DNA of 64,000 nt from Vibrio alfacsensis (lineage in GTDB: Bacteria > Pseudomonadota > Gammaproteobacteria > Enterobacterales > Vibrionaceae): the NCBI RefSeq assembly GCF_003544875.1, contig NZ_CP032093.1, forward strand, positions 2,294,001 to 2,358,000, read 5' to 3'. The position numbers were made by a program, and so were the translations under genes. Shown piece after piece: positions 47,850-56,951 of this stretch. The notes beneath the pieces are model-generated. The model saw nothing but the letters and a program-made list of their open reading frames with translations. It had not been told where the DNA came from and did not search any database. The number at the start of each line of letters is the position of its first letter. Positions within the stretch are counted from its first letter, which is position 1.

Positions 47850-47880
47850 ATACCCAAGTAACCTCAAGTTGTTTGGGTAT
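47850..47880. repeat. Palindromic REP-like element after copG
   Basis: ATACCCAA (47850-47857) and TTGGGTAT (47873-47880) are perfect arms; pairing goes further inward with mismatches. I recall such ATACCCAA palindromes as abundant in Vibrio genomes, but cannot count them here. It may also end the copA-copG transcript. A diverged partial match lies near 42577-42590. Confidence 0.5.
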
Positions 47881-48005
47881 AGTGATATCACGATTATTGT
47901 GAAAGTTTCTTACAGCAAGGTGTGGTTGTGTGACTGACTCTCCTGATTTATTGCGCATAACACCATAAAATGGATATGCACCCCGTGCAATAAAAAGGAA
48001 AATTT

Positions 48006-48236
48006 ATGAAAGCACTTATTTATGACACGCTTGTTAGCCTTGCTAATCAGGAACCAGAACAACATGCCAAGATTCGACAAAATTTATATGATCAACTGAA
48101 TTTGCCTTTTGACAAACAGTTGGCGTTATTTGCTTGTGCTCTTGGCCCTGCGGGTTCTGGAAAGCTAGACAGCAATGAAGTGATCAATAACGCGGTAGAC
48201 AGAGCCATTCAGTTGCTAGAAACACCAATGCGTTAA
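48006..48236 (+). CDS. Small helical protein of unknown function
   Basis: The 76-residue protein (LIYDTLVSLANQEPEQHAKIRQNLYDQLNLPFDKQLALFACALG) is soluble and mainly helical. AAAAGGAAA precedes the ATG at a good distance. I do not recognise the family. It is not clearly linked to the copper genes, since a palindrome and 160 bases separate them. Confidence 0.7.
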   Translation: MKALIYDTLVSLANQEPEQHAKIRQNLYDQLNLPFDKQLALFACALGPAGSGKLDSNEVINNAVDRAIQLLETPMR

Positions 48237-48427
48237 CGCGCCTATTTTAGATTATGGCTCGCAACTCCCCTTAGCGGGCCATTTTCCCTAACTGCGTTGA
48301 TCTAATCTAGTTAAGCCTTTCCATCAACAAGTTGTTAAATTATCGAGTTAATGAATCACCACTCCGCTGCATCCCCAAGCCAGTAAATCATTAAGGCGAT
48401 CCTTTCTTCATTTCACAAAATGAAAAA

Positions 48428-48454
48428 AGCGACCTCTATCGTATCAAGGTCGCT
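48428..48454 (-). terminator. Terminator of the KdgM-like porin
   Basis: AGCGACCT / AGGTCGCT with an 11-base loop is followed on the minus strand by T6. Confidence 0.88.
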
Positions 48455-48518
48455 CGTAAAGCTAATAGCATTTGCTCAGCTTATAATGTGTTCATTAACT
48501 ATGAACAACTAGGACTCA

Positions 48519-49181
48519 TTAGAAACCGTAAGACGCACCAAATACGAACGCGTTGTTAGTGAAGTCCGTACCATTACCTTGGTTGCGGTACTCGAAGTAA
48601 GGTTGAACACCGCTGCGTGTCCACGTTGCACGTAGCTCGTGGTCCATCGAGTTGTCAGCGTTGTCTGTACGTACATAAACGTTGTTGTAGCTTAATGCTA
48701 GCTCTTCATTCACTGCGTAACCAATACGGTTATCAAAACGTAGTTGATCATTGCCATCTTTTACGTCGTGGTAACGAGTGCGGTTGCTGATAGCAATACC
48801 GTTATCGAAGTTATAGCCAATTTTAACCAGCGGACGGTATTGTACAGTCTCGCCATTGTTTAGTAAGTGGTGGTAACCAACAGCAACCCATAGGTTGTCA
48901 TTAAAAGAGTAGCTCTGCTCGATACCTAATGTGATGTATGGTGAGTTGCCAAGGCCTTTGTCTTGAATTGACTTATCGTCGTACTTACCAAGAGAAATAC
49001 CATCAAATTCAGTTAGGATTGTTGTGCCTGTATCGAAAGTGTGGCCAGCTTCCAAAGTAGATGTCGCATTAGGTTGCAGATCAGAGTGGAACTGAACATT
49101 ACCCGTTACGTAAGAAGAACCAGCGAAAGCGCTAGAAGCGAAAACAAGAGATAGTGCACTTAGTGCGAAAACGTTTTTCAT
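48519..49181 (-). CDS. KdgM-family outer-membrane channel
   Basis: The 220-residue protein has a signal peptide (LSALSLVFASSAFAGSSYV) and alternating strands with aromatic ends (YITLGIEQSYSFNDNLWVAVGYHHL, RPLVKIGYNF, LALSYNNVYVRTD), ending AFVFGASYGF with the C-terminal Phe of outer-membrane barrels. KdgM channels pass acidic oligosaccharides such as oligogalacturonates. The substrate here is unknown; the adjacent chitobiase suggests a glycan. It has its own promoter region and terminator. Confidence 0.85.
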   Translation of the reverse strand: MKNVFALSALSLVFASSAFAGSSYVTGNVQFHSDLQPNATSTLEAGHTFDTGTTILTEFDGISLGKYDDKSIQDKGLGNSPYITLGIEQSYSFNDNLWVAVGYHHLLNNGETVQYRPLVKIGYNFDNGIAISNRTRYHDVKDGNDQLRFDNRIGYAVNEELALSYNNVYVRTDNADNSMDHELRATWTRSGVQPYFEYRNQGNGTDFTNNAFVFGASYGF

Positions 49182-49642
49182 AATTACTGCCTTTATTTGT
49201 TCACGTTATGCGGTTGTATAATGGGGTATCACTTCCCTCCCACCGCAAACTTTGGGATGTGCCTCCTGACGCCGGCAATACTGCTAGAATTAATTTGCAT
49301 TGAAAAATAAATCACTTGGAACAGTGATCTGTTTCAAATTCATATTTTTATTCAAAATAAACCCTTTATATACAGCAACTTATGTATTTACCTAAAATGC
49401 ATCAAAAATAAAAGTGTGATAATGATCGGGATAAGTTGTTTATTTGCACGTTAAATCAAAACCAAGATCACAATAAATATCAGGTTCTAAACGAGTAACT
49501 TATTTATTGATGAAAAATAACAAGACATTGATCACACTTATTTTCCTACTCAAAATAAATAAAGCCCCCAACATAAGTTGAGGGCTTTGAGTAAAGAACA
49601 ATGAATTTAGTGAATGATTAAGGTCTGTTGACCTTAACAACA
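49182..49642. other. Promoter region of the KdgM-like gene
   Basis: No gene is seen. It contains a palindrome TTGGAACA-GTGATC-TGTTTCAA (49317-49338, 7 of 8 arm matches), GATCACA half-sites at 49466-49472 and 49530-49536 and a TGTGAT at 49415-49420 that recall CRP, and the chitobiase terminator. Confidence 0.5.
49561..49588 (-). terminator. Terminator of the chitobiase gene
   Basis: A 12-base stem with one mismatch (AAAGCCC...GGGCTTT) and loop ATAA; TTTATTTATTTT follows on the minus strand. Confidence 0.8.
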
Positions 49643-52294
49643 TTACTTCACGCTAGTCACGCGGCTTGTTTTCTCACCTGTCGCAGATACCGAGCGGATG
49701 AAGACTTCGCCAGTCACATTTGGACGAGCATTGTCTGCATAAGTTAGCCAGTTCTCACCATCCAGAGAGTATTGAAGTGTTACGCCTGGGAATTGAACGT
49801 TCATTGCTAGCTTACCATCTTCCACTTTCGCACCTGGTACAGGTAGGCGGTAGTCAATACCAGATTTTTCTAGCTTAGCCAGTTCACGTTGACCAAGTAC
49901 GTTCGCAAAGCGGTTGTAATCTTGGTTTAGCGCTGCTTTGTCTACAAGGTTAGAGTTTTGCGAGTATTCAACACCCACTTTGTAGTCGTTTTCCCAATCA
50001 GCACGGTGCCATGCACGCTCAGCCGCTGCGAGTACGCGAGGGAATACCATGTACTCGTATTGCTCGTCGTTACGTACTGTCTCAGACCAAAGCTGTGCTG
50101 ATAGACCGTAGAAAGGTTTCGCTTCGATTTCACCTTTGCCCGTAAAGCCGTTGCCATCGCGATCTAAAGACGTTTCTGCGTTCTGAGGCATGTTCTCTGG
50201 TGCAAAACCAAACATCTTACGAGTGTCTGTTGCACGCGTTGCCCAGTAGTAACCACGCTCTTTCGGGTCCACTTCGTACGGCATGTCCATGTACACGTAG
50301 TCTGGGTTAGAAACGATCACGTCGTAACCTTTCTTAGACCACTCGTACACTGATGAAGTACCGCCCCAGTAGAGAACGTCCCAGAAGTTAACTCGTGTAT
50401 TTTCTGTTGCGAACGCTTTCTCACCTTCGCTGTACTTAAGGCCATCTTGCCAAGCTTGGAAGTTTGGAATGCCCTTCTCTGCCACAATCTTAGACACTTC
50501 TTCTGCGAAGTGGCTTGGTAGGTGAGCAAAGTCACTGACTGTGCCATCTGTGATTAACGTCTGACATTGCGGAGACTGCGCGAATGGCTTGTCTTGCTTA
50601 GATAGGTCAATTGTGCCTTTCCAGCTTACTTTATCTTCTGCGTTAGCATCTTGGAAGCCCGCACCTAGCTTGATGTTCTTCGCTTCATCACCACCAAAGT
50701 GCCACGTCGTTAACGGCGCGCCCGCTTCTTGGTGCATTGCTGCTACTTCTGAAATCACTTTATCAACAAAGCGAGTTGAAGATTCCATACATGGGTTAAT
50801 AAAGCTTTGCTTGTTGTAGAACTGAACCGTCGTTACATTCGATGTATCTTGAGGATCCATCAGGCGGTATTCGTTCGCTTCTGCTTCTTTACCCTCTTCC
50901 ATGAGACGGTCGTAACGTGCTTCCATTGATACTACTGCTGCACGAGCGTGCGCTGGCATATCGATTTCTGGAATCACTTCGATGTTACGTGCTTTCGCAT
51001 ATTTTAGGATGTCCACGTAGTCTGCTTTGCTGAAGTAGCCAGAGCCAAAGTTATCTGATGTTGAACCAGAGCCTAGCTGAGGCAGTAAACAGCTTTTCTC
51101 TTCCAAATCGAAACAACGGTTAGCACCCACTTCAGTCAGCTCAGGCAGACCCGGGATTTCCAAACGCCAGCCTTCATCATCCGTTAGGTGAAGGTGAAGT
51201 TTGTTCATCTTGTACGCCGCCATTTGGTCAAGCGTTGCAAGAATTGCATCTTTAGAGTGGAAGTTACGAGCGACATCCACCATCACACCACGGTAATCAA
51301 AACGAGGTGCATCTTGAATCGACAGTAGTGGTAGAGAATCAGCATTTTGGCTATCTATCAGGCCAAAGATAGATTGTACTGCGTAAAACGCACCCGCTTG
51401 GTCAAACGCCTTAATCACAATACCATTGCCGTTGATGCTCATATCATAAGCACCAGATTTTGCTAATTCACCGGTGAAGTCTGCAGGAACTAGCGTGATG
51501 CTAACAGGAACATCACCACGAACATCCACACCTACCACTTCTGCACGATCTTGAATTGCTGCATATTGAGCCGCATCGAATGCGTCTTTAGGCAGCGCAA
51601 TACCACCTGCGATGTCTACTGTGCCTTGGCCCGCTTTCACGTGCATTGGCGTTGGTAGTAACGTCGTAGATACATCTTGTTTTGCTAGATCTTCGTTCTT
51701 CTCAAAACGAGAGACAGCATTTGCCATGATGTTGTTGTCATCCGGTGTACGTTTTAGGTTGTTACCGTCAAGACCAGTCACGAAAGATGCCACATCTTCT
51801 GTGTTAAGTGACGCAATCATCTTAGGTTCAGCGTTTGGCGCTGCAACAAATGCACCCGGCATAAAATCAGTTTCAAATAACTGCCAGTATTCAGCGACAA
51901 GAGGAAGAACCACTTCTTCACCAGCAGCGAAACCATCAAACTTGTCTGTTGGTTCTAGCTTGTGTAGATCGCCCGTTACACGAGAGATTTTAAATTGTTC
52001 GTTATCAACATCCAGAATCAGACGGATGCTGTGGAAGTAGATAGCCCAATCTTTAGACTCAACCGCTTCGCCTTGGTTAACCAATGTCATGTTTACTTTA
52101 TTGCAAGACGCCCACTCTGCACCCATGTCTTGACATGCAAGACCTTCGTTAGCACCGTGGTTAGTTAATACTTCATATTGAATATCAAGGTTGTCAGCCA
52201 GAGAGTTTACAACTTGTTGCTCAGAATTCTGTAGTGAAGAGCAACCTGCCAATGTAGCAATAACAGAAGCAGCAATCAGACTATGTTTCAACAT
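49643..52294 (-). CDS. chb: Chitobiase (beta-N-acetylhexosaminidase, GH20 lipoprotein)
   Basis: The 883-residue enzyme cleaves GlcNAc from chitooligosaccharides. The lipobox is IATLAGCSS. After the N-terminal carbohydrate-binding-like domain (CHB_HEX type, EVLTNHGANEG...) and the GH20b domain, the TIM barrel has FDYRGVMVDVARNFHS, KMNKLHLHLTDDEGWRLEIPG and the catalytic Asp-Glu pair in TWHFGGDEAKN. A C-terminal Ig-like domain follows (LQYSLDGENWLTY). It acts in the periplasm or outer membrane after ChiP uptake. It is divergent from the TraB-like gene. Confidence 0.95.
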   Translation of the reverse strand: MLKHSLIAASVIATLAGCSSLQNSEQQVVNSLADNLDIQYEVLTNHGANEGLACQDMGAEWASCNKVNMTLVNQGEAVESKDWAIYFHSIRLILDVDNEQFKISRVTGDLHKLEPTDKFDGFAAGEEVVLPLVAEYWQLFETDFMPGAFVAAPNAEPKMIASLNTEDVASFVTGLDGNNLKRTPDDNNIMANAVSRFEKNEDLAKQDVSTTLLPTPMHVKAGQGTVDIAGGIALPKDAFDAAQYAAIQDRAEVVGVDVRGDVPVSITLVPADFTGELAKSGAYDMSINGNGIVIKAFDQAGAFYAVQSIFGLIDSQNADSLPLLSIQDAPRFDYRGVMVDVARNFHSKDAILATLDQMAAYKMNKLHLHLTDDEGWRLEIPGLPELTEVGANRCFDLEEKSCLLPQLGSGSTSDNFGSGYFSKADYVDILKYAKARNIEVIPEIDMPAHARAAVVSMEARYDRLMEEGKEAEANEYRLMDPQDTSNVTTVQFYNKQSFINPCMESSTRFVDKVISEVAAMHQEAGAPLTTWHFGGDEAKNIKLGAGFQDANAEDKVSWKGTIDLSKQDKPFAQSPQCQTLITDGTVSDFAHLPSHFAEEVSKIVAEKGIPNFQAWQDGLKYSEGEKAFATENTRVNFWDVLYWGGTSSVYEWSKKGYDVIVSNPDYVYMDMPYEVDPKERGYYWATRATDTRKMFGFAPENMPQNAETSLDRDGNGFTGKGEIEAKPFYGLSAQLWSETVRNDEQYEYMVFPRVLAAAERAWHRADWENDYKVGVEYSQNSNLVDKAALNQDYNRFANVLGQRELAKLEKSGIDYRLPVPGAKVEDGKLAMNVQFPGVTLQYSLDGENWLTYADNARPNVTGEVFIRSVSATGEKTSRVTSVK

Positions 52295-52747
52295 CTTACT
52301 TTCCCCAAAAAGTCAGTGGTTCAAAACGACATTTATCAAAATTTATGTGCACCCAAATACGAGGTGCTTAAGAGTTGTATTCAACATACAAGCAGTTATT
52401 TCTAAGCGTAAAATTAATAAAATTAAGAAGTGATCCAGGTCAAACTTGACTAATGGCATAAAACATAAAACAAATAAATTCAACAACTTAACAAAACGTC
52501 AAAACGAATATATTTTTGACGAGTTTGTTATGAGAAATGTCACAAATTTCTTTGTGTGAACATGTGTTTTATAAGATTTTGATCACGAACTGCCACTTGG
52601 TGCTTCATTTACAACAAACTCAATTGGAGCGCTTTTGTGAATTGACTCTCATTTCCTTATCGTCAAAACTCGTCAATATTTTTAAAAATGACGTTTTTGC
52701 CGAAGCATGATATAGATAAGATGCATATTGAATTCGAGGAGCAAAAT
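52295..52747. promoter_or_regulatory. Divergent regulatory region with repeated CGTCA motifs
   Basis: No gene lies here. CGTCA occurs at 52497, 52661 and 52671 and inverted at 52517 and 52689. CGTCAAAA (52497-52504) and TTTTGACG (52514-52521) form a palindrome with 9-base spacing. TTGACGAGTTT (52516) reappears inverted as AAACTCGTCAA (52667). These could be operators for the chitobiase or the TraB-like gene. Confidence 0.45.
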
Positions 52748-53619
52748 ATGTTTCGACTCTTGTCAGTTATCTCATCTCTCTTTGTATTTTTGTCATCTCA
52801 TGGCGCTCATGCAGAACCTCAGCATTGGTTAGCAAAAAAAGGGGGGATTGAATACATGATCATTGGGTCGGTTCATGTGGGCGATAGCAGCATGTACCCA
52901 CTGCCAAAAGCCGTAACGCAGTTTCTTGATAACAGTGATGGCTTGATTATCGAAGCGAATATCCATGATGCAAAAAATGTCATTTATCCAGCACCGACCA
53001 TTTATGCTAAAGACGTACTAAGCAAAAAAGAGCGAATGCATTTAGCGGCAATTGCAACCGAGCTCGGTTTTCAAGAAAAACAATTGCTTGATGCACCACC
53101 CTGGGCTTCCGCCCTCACCATTCAAATGTCACTGATGAATCAGCTTGGCTATAAGCCAGATCAAGGGGTCGATATGCACCTCATAGGCCTTACGGAAACC
53201 AAACATATCGACGTTATTCCTTTAGAATCATTGCAATTTCAAATCGACCTCTTAACCGGCCAACCAGATGGTGGGAAAGAGTTACTACTGGCGTCGATTG
53301 ATGAGTTCGACGGTGGTGAAAAACTTGTGCAATGTTTAATTGATAGTTGGAAAAACGGGGATGGACAGTCCCTTGAACAAGTCGCGATGAGTGAGGAATC
53401 AAGTGACGCGTTTAACGAAGCATTTCTGTATGCACGTAACCGCGATTGGGCAGAAAAGTTAACCACAGGATCCGTACTGCCTAAAAAAATGGGGCGCTAT
53501 ACGATTGTAGTCGGGAGTTTACACTTGCTAGGAAAGACAATTTGATCGAACTGCTCGAAAAGCAAGGTTTTGATATCGAGCCATTAGGAAAAACTCACAA
53601 AATTCATTGTGATATATAA
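52748..53619 (+). CDS. TraB/GumN-family protein (frameshift near C-terminus)
   Basis: ATG 52748 follows GAGGAGC and gives a signal peptide (SVISSLFVFLSSHGAHAEP). The body has the family motifs YMIIGSVHVGDSSMYPLP, GLIIEANI, GVDMHLIG and RDWAEKL. The frame as written stops at 53545 in HLLGKTI. One more A in the run at 53533-53535 would continue it as HLLGKDNLIELLEKQGFDIEPLG to TAA 53617-53619, the conserved family end. The function is poorly known; the fold resembles metal-dependent proteases (TIKI). I annotate the restored length. Confidence 0.82.
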
Positions 53620-53710
53620 TAGTGATTGAGTCATAGCATGGACGTGAACTAAAGGTTCAACGCGCTTTGGCTTTCAGAGGACTAAGCTTCCATCGGACTG
53701 GCACACCAGA

Positions 53711-53732
53711 CCTCGACTCTCTGCTCCCAAAC
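53711..53732 (-). pseudogene. tRNA-Pro remnant (anticodon arm and variable region)
   Basis: The minus strand starts GTTTGGGAGCAGAGAGTCGA and matches the middle of the intact tRNA-Pro (53910-53986) in 19 of 22 positions. The rest of a cloverleaf is not present. A second short match to the tRNA 3' end lies at 53789-53816 (TGTCGGTAAAGAG). Confidence 0.55.
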
Positions 53733-53750
53733 AAATATCACCAAATACGA

Positions 53751-53780
53751 AAAAGGCTCTACATTTCTGTAGAGCCTTTT
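53751..53780. terminator. Strong hairpin in the tRNA-Pro remnant region
   Basis: A 13-bp perfect stem with core GGCTCTACA / TGTAGAGCC and TTTC loop, with A and T runs on both sides, works in both directions. Confidence 0.85.
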
Positions 53781-53877
53781 TCTCAATATGTGTCGGTAAA
53801 GAGCCATATTCTAACTTCAGGTGAACCCCATTTGGTTCGATACTATCAAAGTCAAATTTGCTACCGCTGAAACGACG

Positions 53878-53902
53878 AAAGCCTGCTCATTGAGCAGGCT
53901 TT
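53878..53902 (-). terminator. Terminator of tRNA-Pro
   Basis: AAAGCCTGCTCA / TGAGCAGGCTTT form a nearly uninterrupted palindrome seven bases beyond the tRNA CCA. Confidence 0.85.
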
Positions 53903-53909
53903 CTAAAAG

Positions 53910-53986
<77 letters not shown>

Positions 53987-54242
53987 AGATGTTTAACTGA
54001 GGACTTATCCCCGTCAACGGATGCGTATATTACGGATTATCCGGAGAGACGCAAGTGCTTTTACAAAAATTAACTCACTGGTGCGTTTGATTAATTACTA
54101 AACACTAGCACGTAAAATGTGACTAAGAACTCACAATAAAACACAGTTTATTAACCTTGGCAACATTATTGATCCAGATCAGTGTATAAAAAAGCACCAA
54201 CAATTACCTTGAGTCTTGTCGGAACAATCTTGGAGGAAACAC

Positions 54243-54383
54243 ATGGACTTTTGGCTCGATCTCCTATTTGGTAATGCGGTTGGACTGTCATCAATGGTAG
54301 TCATCTTTGGGGCATTTAGTCTGATGTTGTTTTACGGCGGTTTCTTCATATACAAGGTTATGAACGACAAATCTCCTCACTAG
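54243..54383 (+). CDS. Small membrane protein, DUF3149
   Basis: The 46-residue protein begins MDFWLDLLFGNAVGLSS and continues with one hydrophobic helix (MVVIFGAFSLMLFYGGFFIYKVM). The WLDLLFGN start and FxxKVM end are typical of DUF3149. A strong ribosome site TGGAGGAAA precedes the ATG. The function is unknown. A terminator follows at 54412-54440. Confidence 0.82.
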   Translation: MDFWLDLLFGNAVGLSSMVVIFGAFSLMLFYGGFFIYKVMNDKSPH

Positions 54384-54411
54384 ATCTCGCTTAGCTCTAG
54401 ATACGCTTTGC

Positions 54412-54440
54412 ACCGGAGTGGGTCACTTGCCTACTCCGGT
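54412..54440 (+). terminator. Terminator of the DUF3149 gene
   Basis: ACCGGAGT / ACTCCGGT with a 13-base loop, then T6. Confidence 0.85.
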
Positions 54441-54514
54441 TTTTTATTGATCCAATCACACTCGTCCTTGATATAATTACCTCTACTTATCCTAATCTTT
54501 ATGAGATTGCCGTT

Positions 54515-55096
54515 ATGTCTCAAGACGACGATTTTGATCTGTTTCAACAGATGATGGGCGACGTAAAGCCAATCAGCCACGATACCGCTGAACATAAAAA
54601 AGTGCACCAAGTCACCGATGCTCACCTTGCAAAGCGTGAAGCTGCAATTTGGTTGACAGAAGACGACCCCGAATACCTGTCTATCGATCATGCTGAAATG
54701 CTCAAACCCGATGACTTCATCGAGTTCAAGCGTGATGGTGTACAAGATGGTGTGTACCGCAAACTACGCCTTGGTAAGTACCCAATTCAAGCTCGCCTTG
54801 ATCTGCACCGTAAGACATTAAAAGAAGCACGCGATGAAGTTGTAAAATTCCTCAAGCAATGCATTGAAATGGATATTCGCACCGTAACAATAGTACATGG
54901 CCGCGGTGAGCGCTCTAATCCACCAGCATTAATGAAAAGCTTTGTAAGTAGTTGGTTGCAACAGATACGAGAAGTACAATGTGTGCATACTGCACAAAAG
55001 TTTCATGGTGGTAGTGGTGCCGTTTACGTGCTTTTAAGAAAAAGTGCTGAGAAGAAGATGGAAACCCGAGAGCGCCATCAAAAACGGTTAGGTTAA
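54515..55096 (+). CDS. smrA: Smr-domain endonuclease SmrA
   Basis: The 193-residue protein has an acidic N-terminal part (DDDFDLFQQMMGDVKPI) and the Smr domain at about 90-175 with LDLHRKTLKEARDEV, VTIVHGRGERSN and FHGGSGAVYVLLRK. Smr proteins act on branched or nicked nucleic acids; recent work links the family to rescue of stalled ribosomes by mRNA cleavage. Length and N-terminus fit E. coli SmrA (YdaL) more than SmrB. It is 102 bases before rluF. Confidence 0.85.
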   Translation: MSQDDDFDLFQQMMGDVKPISHDTAEHKKVHQVTDAHLAKREAAIWLTEDDPEYLSIDHAEMLKPDDFIEFKRDGVQDGVYRKLRLGKYPIQARLDLHRKTLKEARDEVVKFLKQCIEMDIRTVTIVHGRGERSNPPALMKSFVSSWLQQIREVQCVHTAQKFHGGSGAVYVLLRKSAEKKMETRERHQKRLG

Positions 55097-55198
55097 CCAG
55101 ATGCTCAATGCTAGAATGCCCGACCTTATTCTGCTTGACCTGCATAACACAGCAAGCAACTTCGATTAACCGCCGTTGTGAAACGTTAGGAGTACAAC

Positions 55199-56305
55199 AT
55201 GTCCCAAGACAACGCAAAACGCTTAAATAAATACATCAGTGAAACCGGGTTCTGCTCACGTCGCGAAGCGGACCGTTTGATCGAGCAGGGCCGAGTGACT
55301 ATTAATGGTCAGCAACCTGAAATGGGAACAAAAGTTCTGCCAGGTGATGATGTTTGTGTCGATGGCAAACCAGTGGCGACAAAAGAGAAGCCTATTTACA
55401 TTGCATTGAACAAACCAACGGGCATAACTTGTACCACTGAGCGTGATATTCCCGGAAACATCGTGGACTTTATCGGCCACAAAAAACGCATTTTCCCTAT
55501 TGGTCGCTTAGATAAACCATCAGACGGTTTGATTTTTCTGACCAACGATGGCGATATCGTCAATAAAATCCTTCGCGCAGGGAATAACCACGAAAAAGAA
55601 TATGTGGTTCGTGTCGACAAACCGATTACTGGCGAATTCCTCAAGCAGATGTCCAGTGGCGTTAATATTCTTGATACCATCACTTTGCCATGTAAGGTCA
55701 CAAAAGAGACAAAATTCTCTTTCCGTATTGTCTTAACGCAAGGATTGAATCGTCAGATTCGTCGAATGTGTGAAGCGCTGGGTTATGAAGTATTCAAGCT
55801 ACGCCGCGTGCGTATCATGAATATCTCAATTGATGGCATTCCAAATGGTAAATGGCGTTACCTAACTGATGACGAAGTCTCTGAGATTCTCGCAATGTGC
55901 GAGGGATCTGTTGGTACAGAAGAAGCCTCAAAAAATGATGCTAAGGGTCGTCACATACGCAAAGCGACAGATGCAAAGCTGTTTGATAGCCGTGAAGAAA
56001 ACCAAAGCTCTACAGCACGTCGTAACCAAAAAACACGGACATTCCGTGGCAACAATGCTGATGAGTTCCGTCACGCACCTAGCTCGAAAAAAGGCCAGCA
56101 GCGTCGTCAGCATGGTAATGAAAGTGGACGCCCAGCAAGAGAGCATTACTCTCCGAAACCTCAAGACGAACATCGCAAAGCGAAAGACGATCACGGCAAA
56201 CCACACACACCGAGTAAGCCTAAGCAGCATTACATGAACCCAAATTCAACTAAGCCAAGTAAGCCGACAAAACGCTCAGGCGGAACATTGAGTTTGAAAA
56301 AATAA
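55199..56305 (+). CDS. rluF: 23S rRNA pseudouridine synthase RluF with long basic tail
   Basis: The 368-residue protein has an S4 domain ([29 protein letters not shown]) and the RsuA-type catalytic domain with the active Asp in [15 protein letters not shown], and [25 protein letters not shown]. It modifies U2604 in the family. E. coli RluF has 290 residues; here about 120 C-terminal residues are low-complexity and rich in Lys, Arg, His, Ser and Pro. The tail may bind RNA. A terminator follows. Confidence 0.93.
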   Translation: MSQDNAKRLNKYISETGFCSRREADRLIEQGRVTINGQQPEMGTKVLPGDDVCVDGKPVATKEKPIYIALNKPTGITCTTERDIPGNIVDFIGHKKRIFPIGRLDKPSDGLIFLTNDGDIVNKILRAGNNHEKEYVVRVDKPITGEFLKQMSSGVNILDTITLPCKVTKETKFSFRIVLTQGLNRQIRRMCEALGYEVFKLRRVRIMNISIDGIPNGKWRYLTDDEVSEILAMCEGSVGTEEASKNDAKGRHIRKATDAKLFDSREENQSSTARRNQKTRTFRGNNADEFRHAPSSKKGQQRRQHGNESGRPAREHYSPKPQDEHRKAKDDHGKPHTPSKPKQHYMNPNSTKPSKPTKRSGGTLSLKK

Positions 56306-56324
56306 CTCAGACGCTCAAAAATCC

Positions 56325-56350
56325 AAAAGGACGCTAGATCGCGTCCTTTT
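56325..56350. terminator. Terminator of rluF
   Basis: AAAAGGACGC / GCGTCCTTTT with a 6-base loop, then TCTTT. The A-run on the left may also serve the convergent ybaK. Confidence 0.9.
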
Positions 56351-56368
56351 TCTTTATCTTGCCGTCAA

Positions 56369-56842
56369 TTACAAACACAAAGGGGCAAATTGACCTCGAG
56401 TTAAAAACAGCAAATCTTTAGGCGCTAATTCAATTTCTAACCCGCGTTTACCCGCACTCACACAAATCGTATCTTGCTCTATTGCGCTTTCATGTAGAAA
56501 TGTTGGCAGGGCTTTCTTTTGTCCCAATGGGCTGATCCCACCAACCACATATCCTGTGGTCTTTTGCGCGATTTCCGGATCGGCCATATCGGCCTTTTTG
56601 CCCTTCGCCGCTTTCGCTGCCAATTTTAGGTTTAGCTTTTGATCAACCGGGATAATCGCAACCGCAAGGTTCTTTGGCTCACCGTTCAAACAGAACAACA
56701 AGGTTTTAAATACTTTCTTCGGATCTTGTCCCAACACCTCTGCCGCTTCTAATCCATAGCTGTCTGCTCTTGGATCGTGCTCGTATTGGTGAATGGTGTG
56801 TGACACTTTTTTCTTTTTCGCAAGATTAATGGCCGGAGTCAT
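56369..56842 (-). CDS. ybaK: Cys-tRNA(Pro) deacylase YbaK
   Basis: The 157-residue protein (from ATG 56842, [15 protein letters not shown]) hydrolyses Cys-tRNA-Pro formed by mischarging. Conserved parts are [75 protein letters not shown]. The catalytic Lys is in VFKTL. I choose this ATG since GAGGAG lies 7 bases before it; the earlier in-frame ATG has no site. Confidence 0.93.
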   Translation of the reverse strand: [157 protein letters not shown]

Positions 56843-56865
56843 CAAGATTCTCCTCATAAAACAAA

Positions 56866-56894
56866 AAACGCTGCTCCTCGTTGGAAACAGCGCT
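56866..56894 (-). terminator. Terminator of the nucleotidase gene
   Basis: An imperfect stem CGCTG-TTTCC / GGAGC-AGCG on the minus strand is followed by T6G. It lies just upstream of ybaK. Confidence 0.6.
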
Positions 56895-56951
56895 TTAAGT
56901 TAATGGTATCAACAAGTTTGAGTCAATCGCTTTTTACATCAACTCTTTCGA

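Noticed and set aside
53667..53870. 67-codon frame before tRNA-Pro
   Set aside because: It runs through tRNA remnants and a terminator hairpin, so it is not a protein gene.
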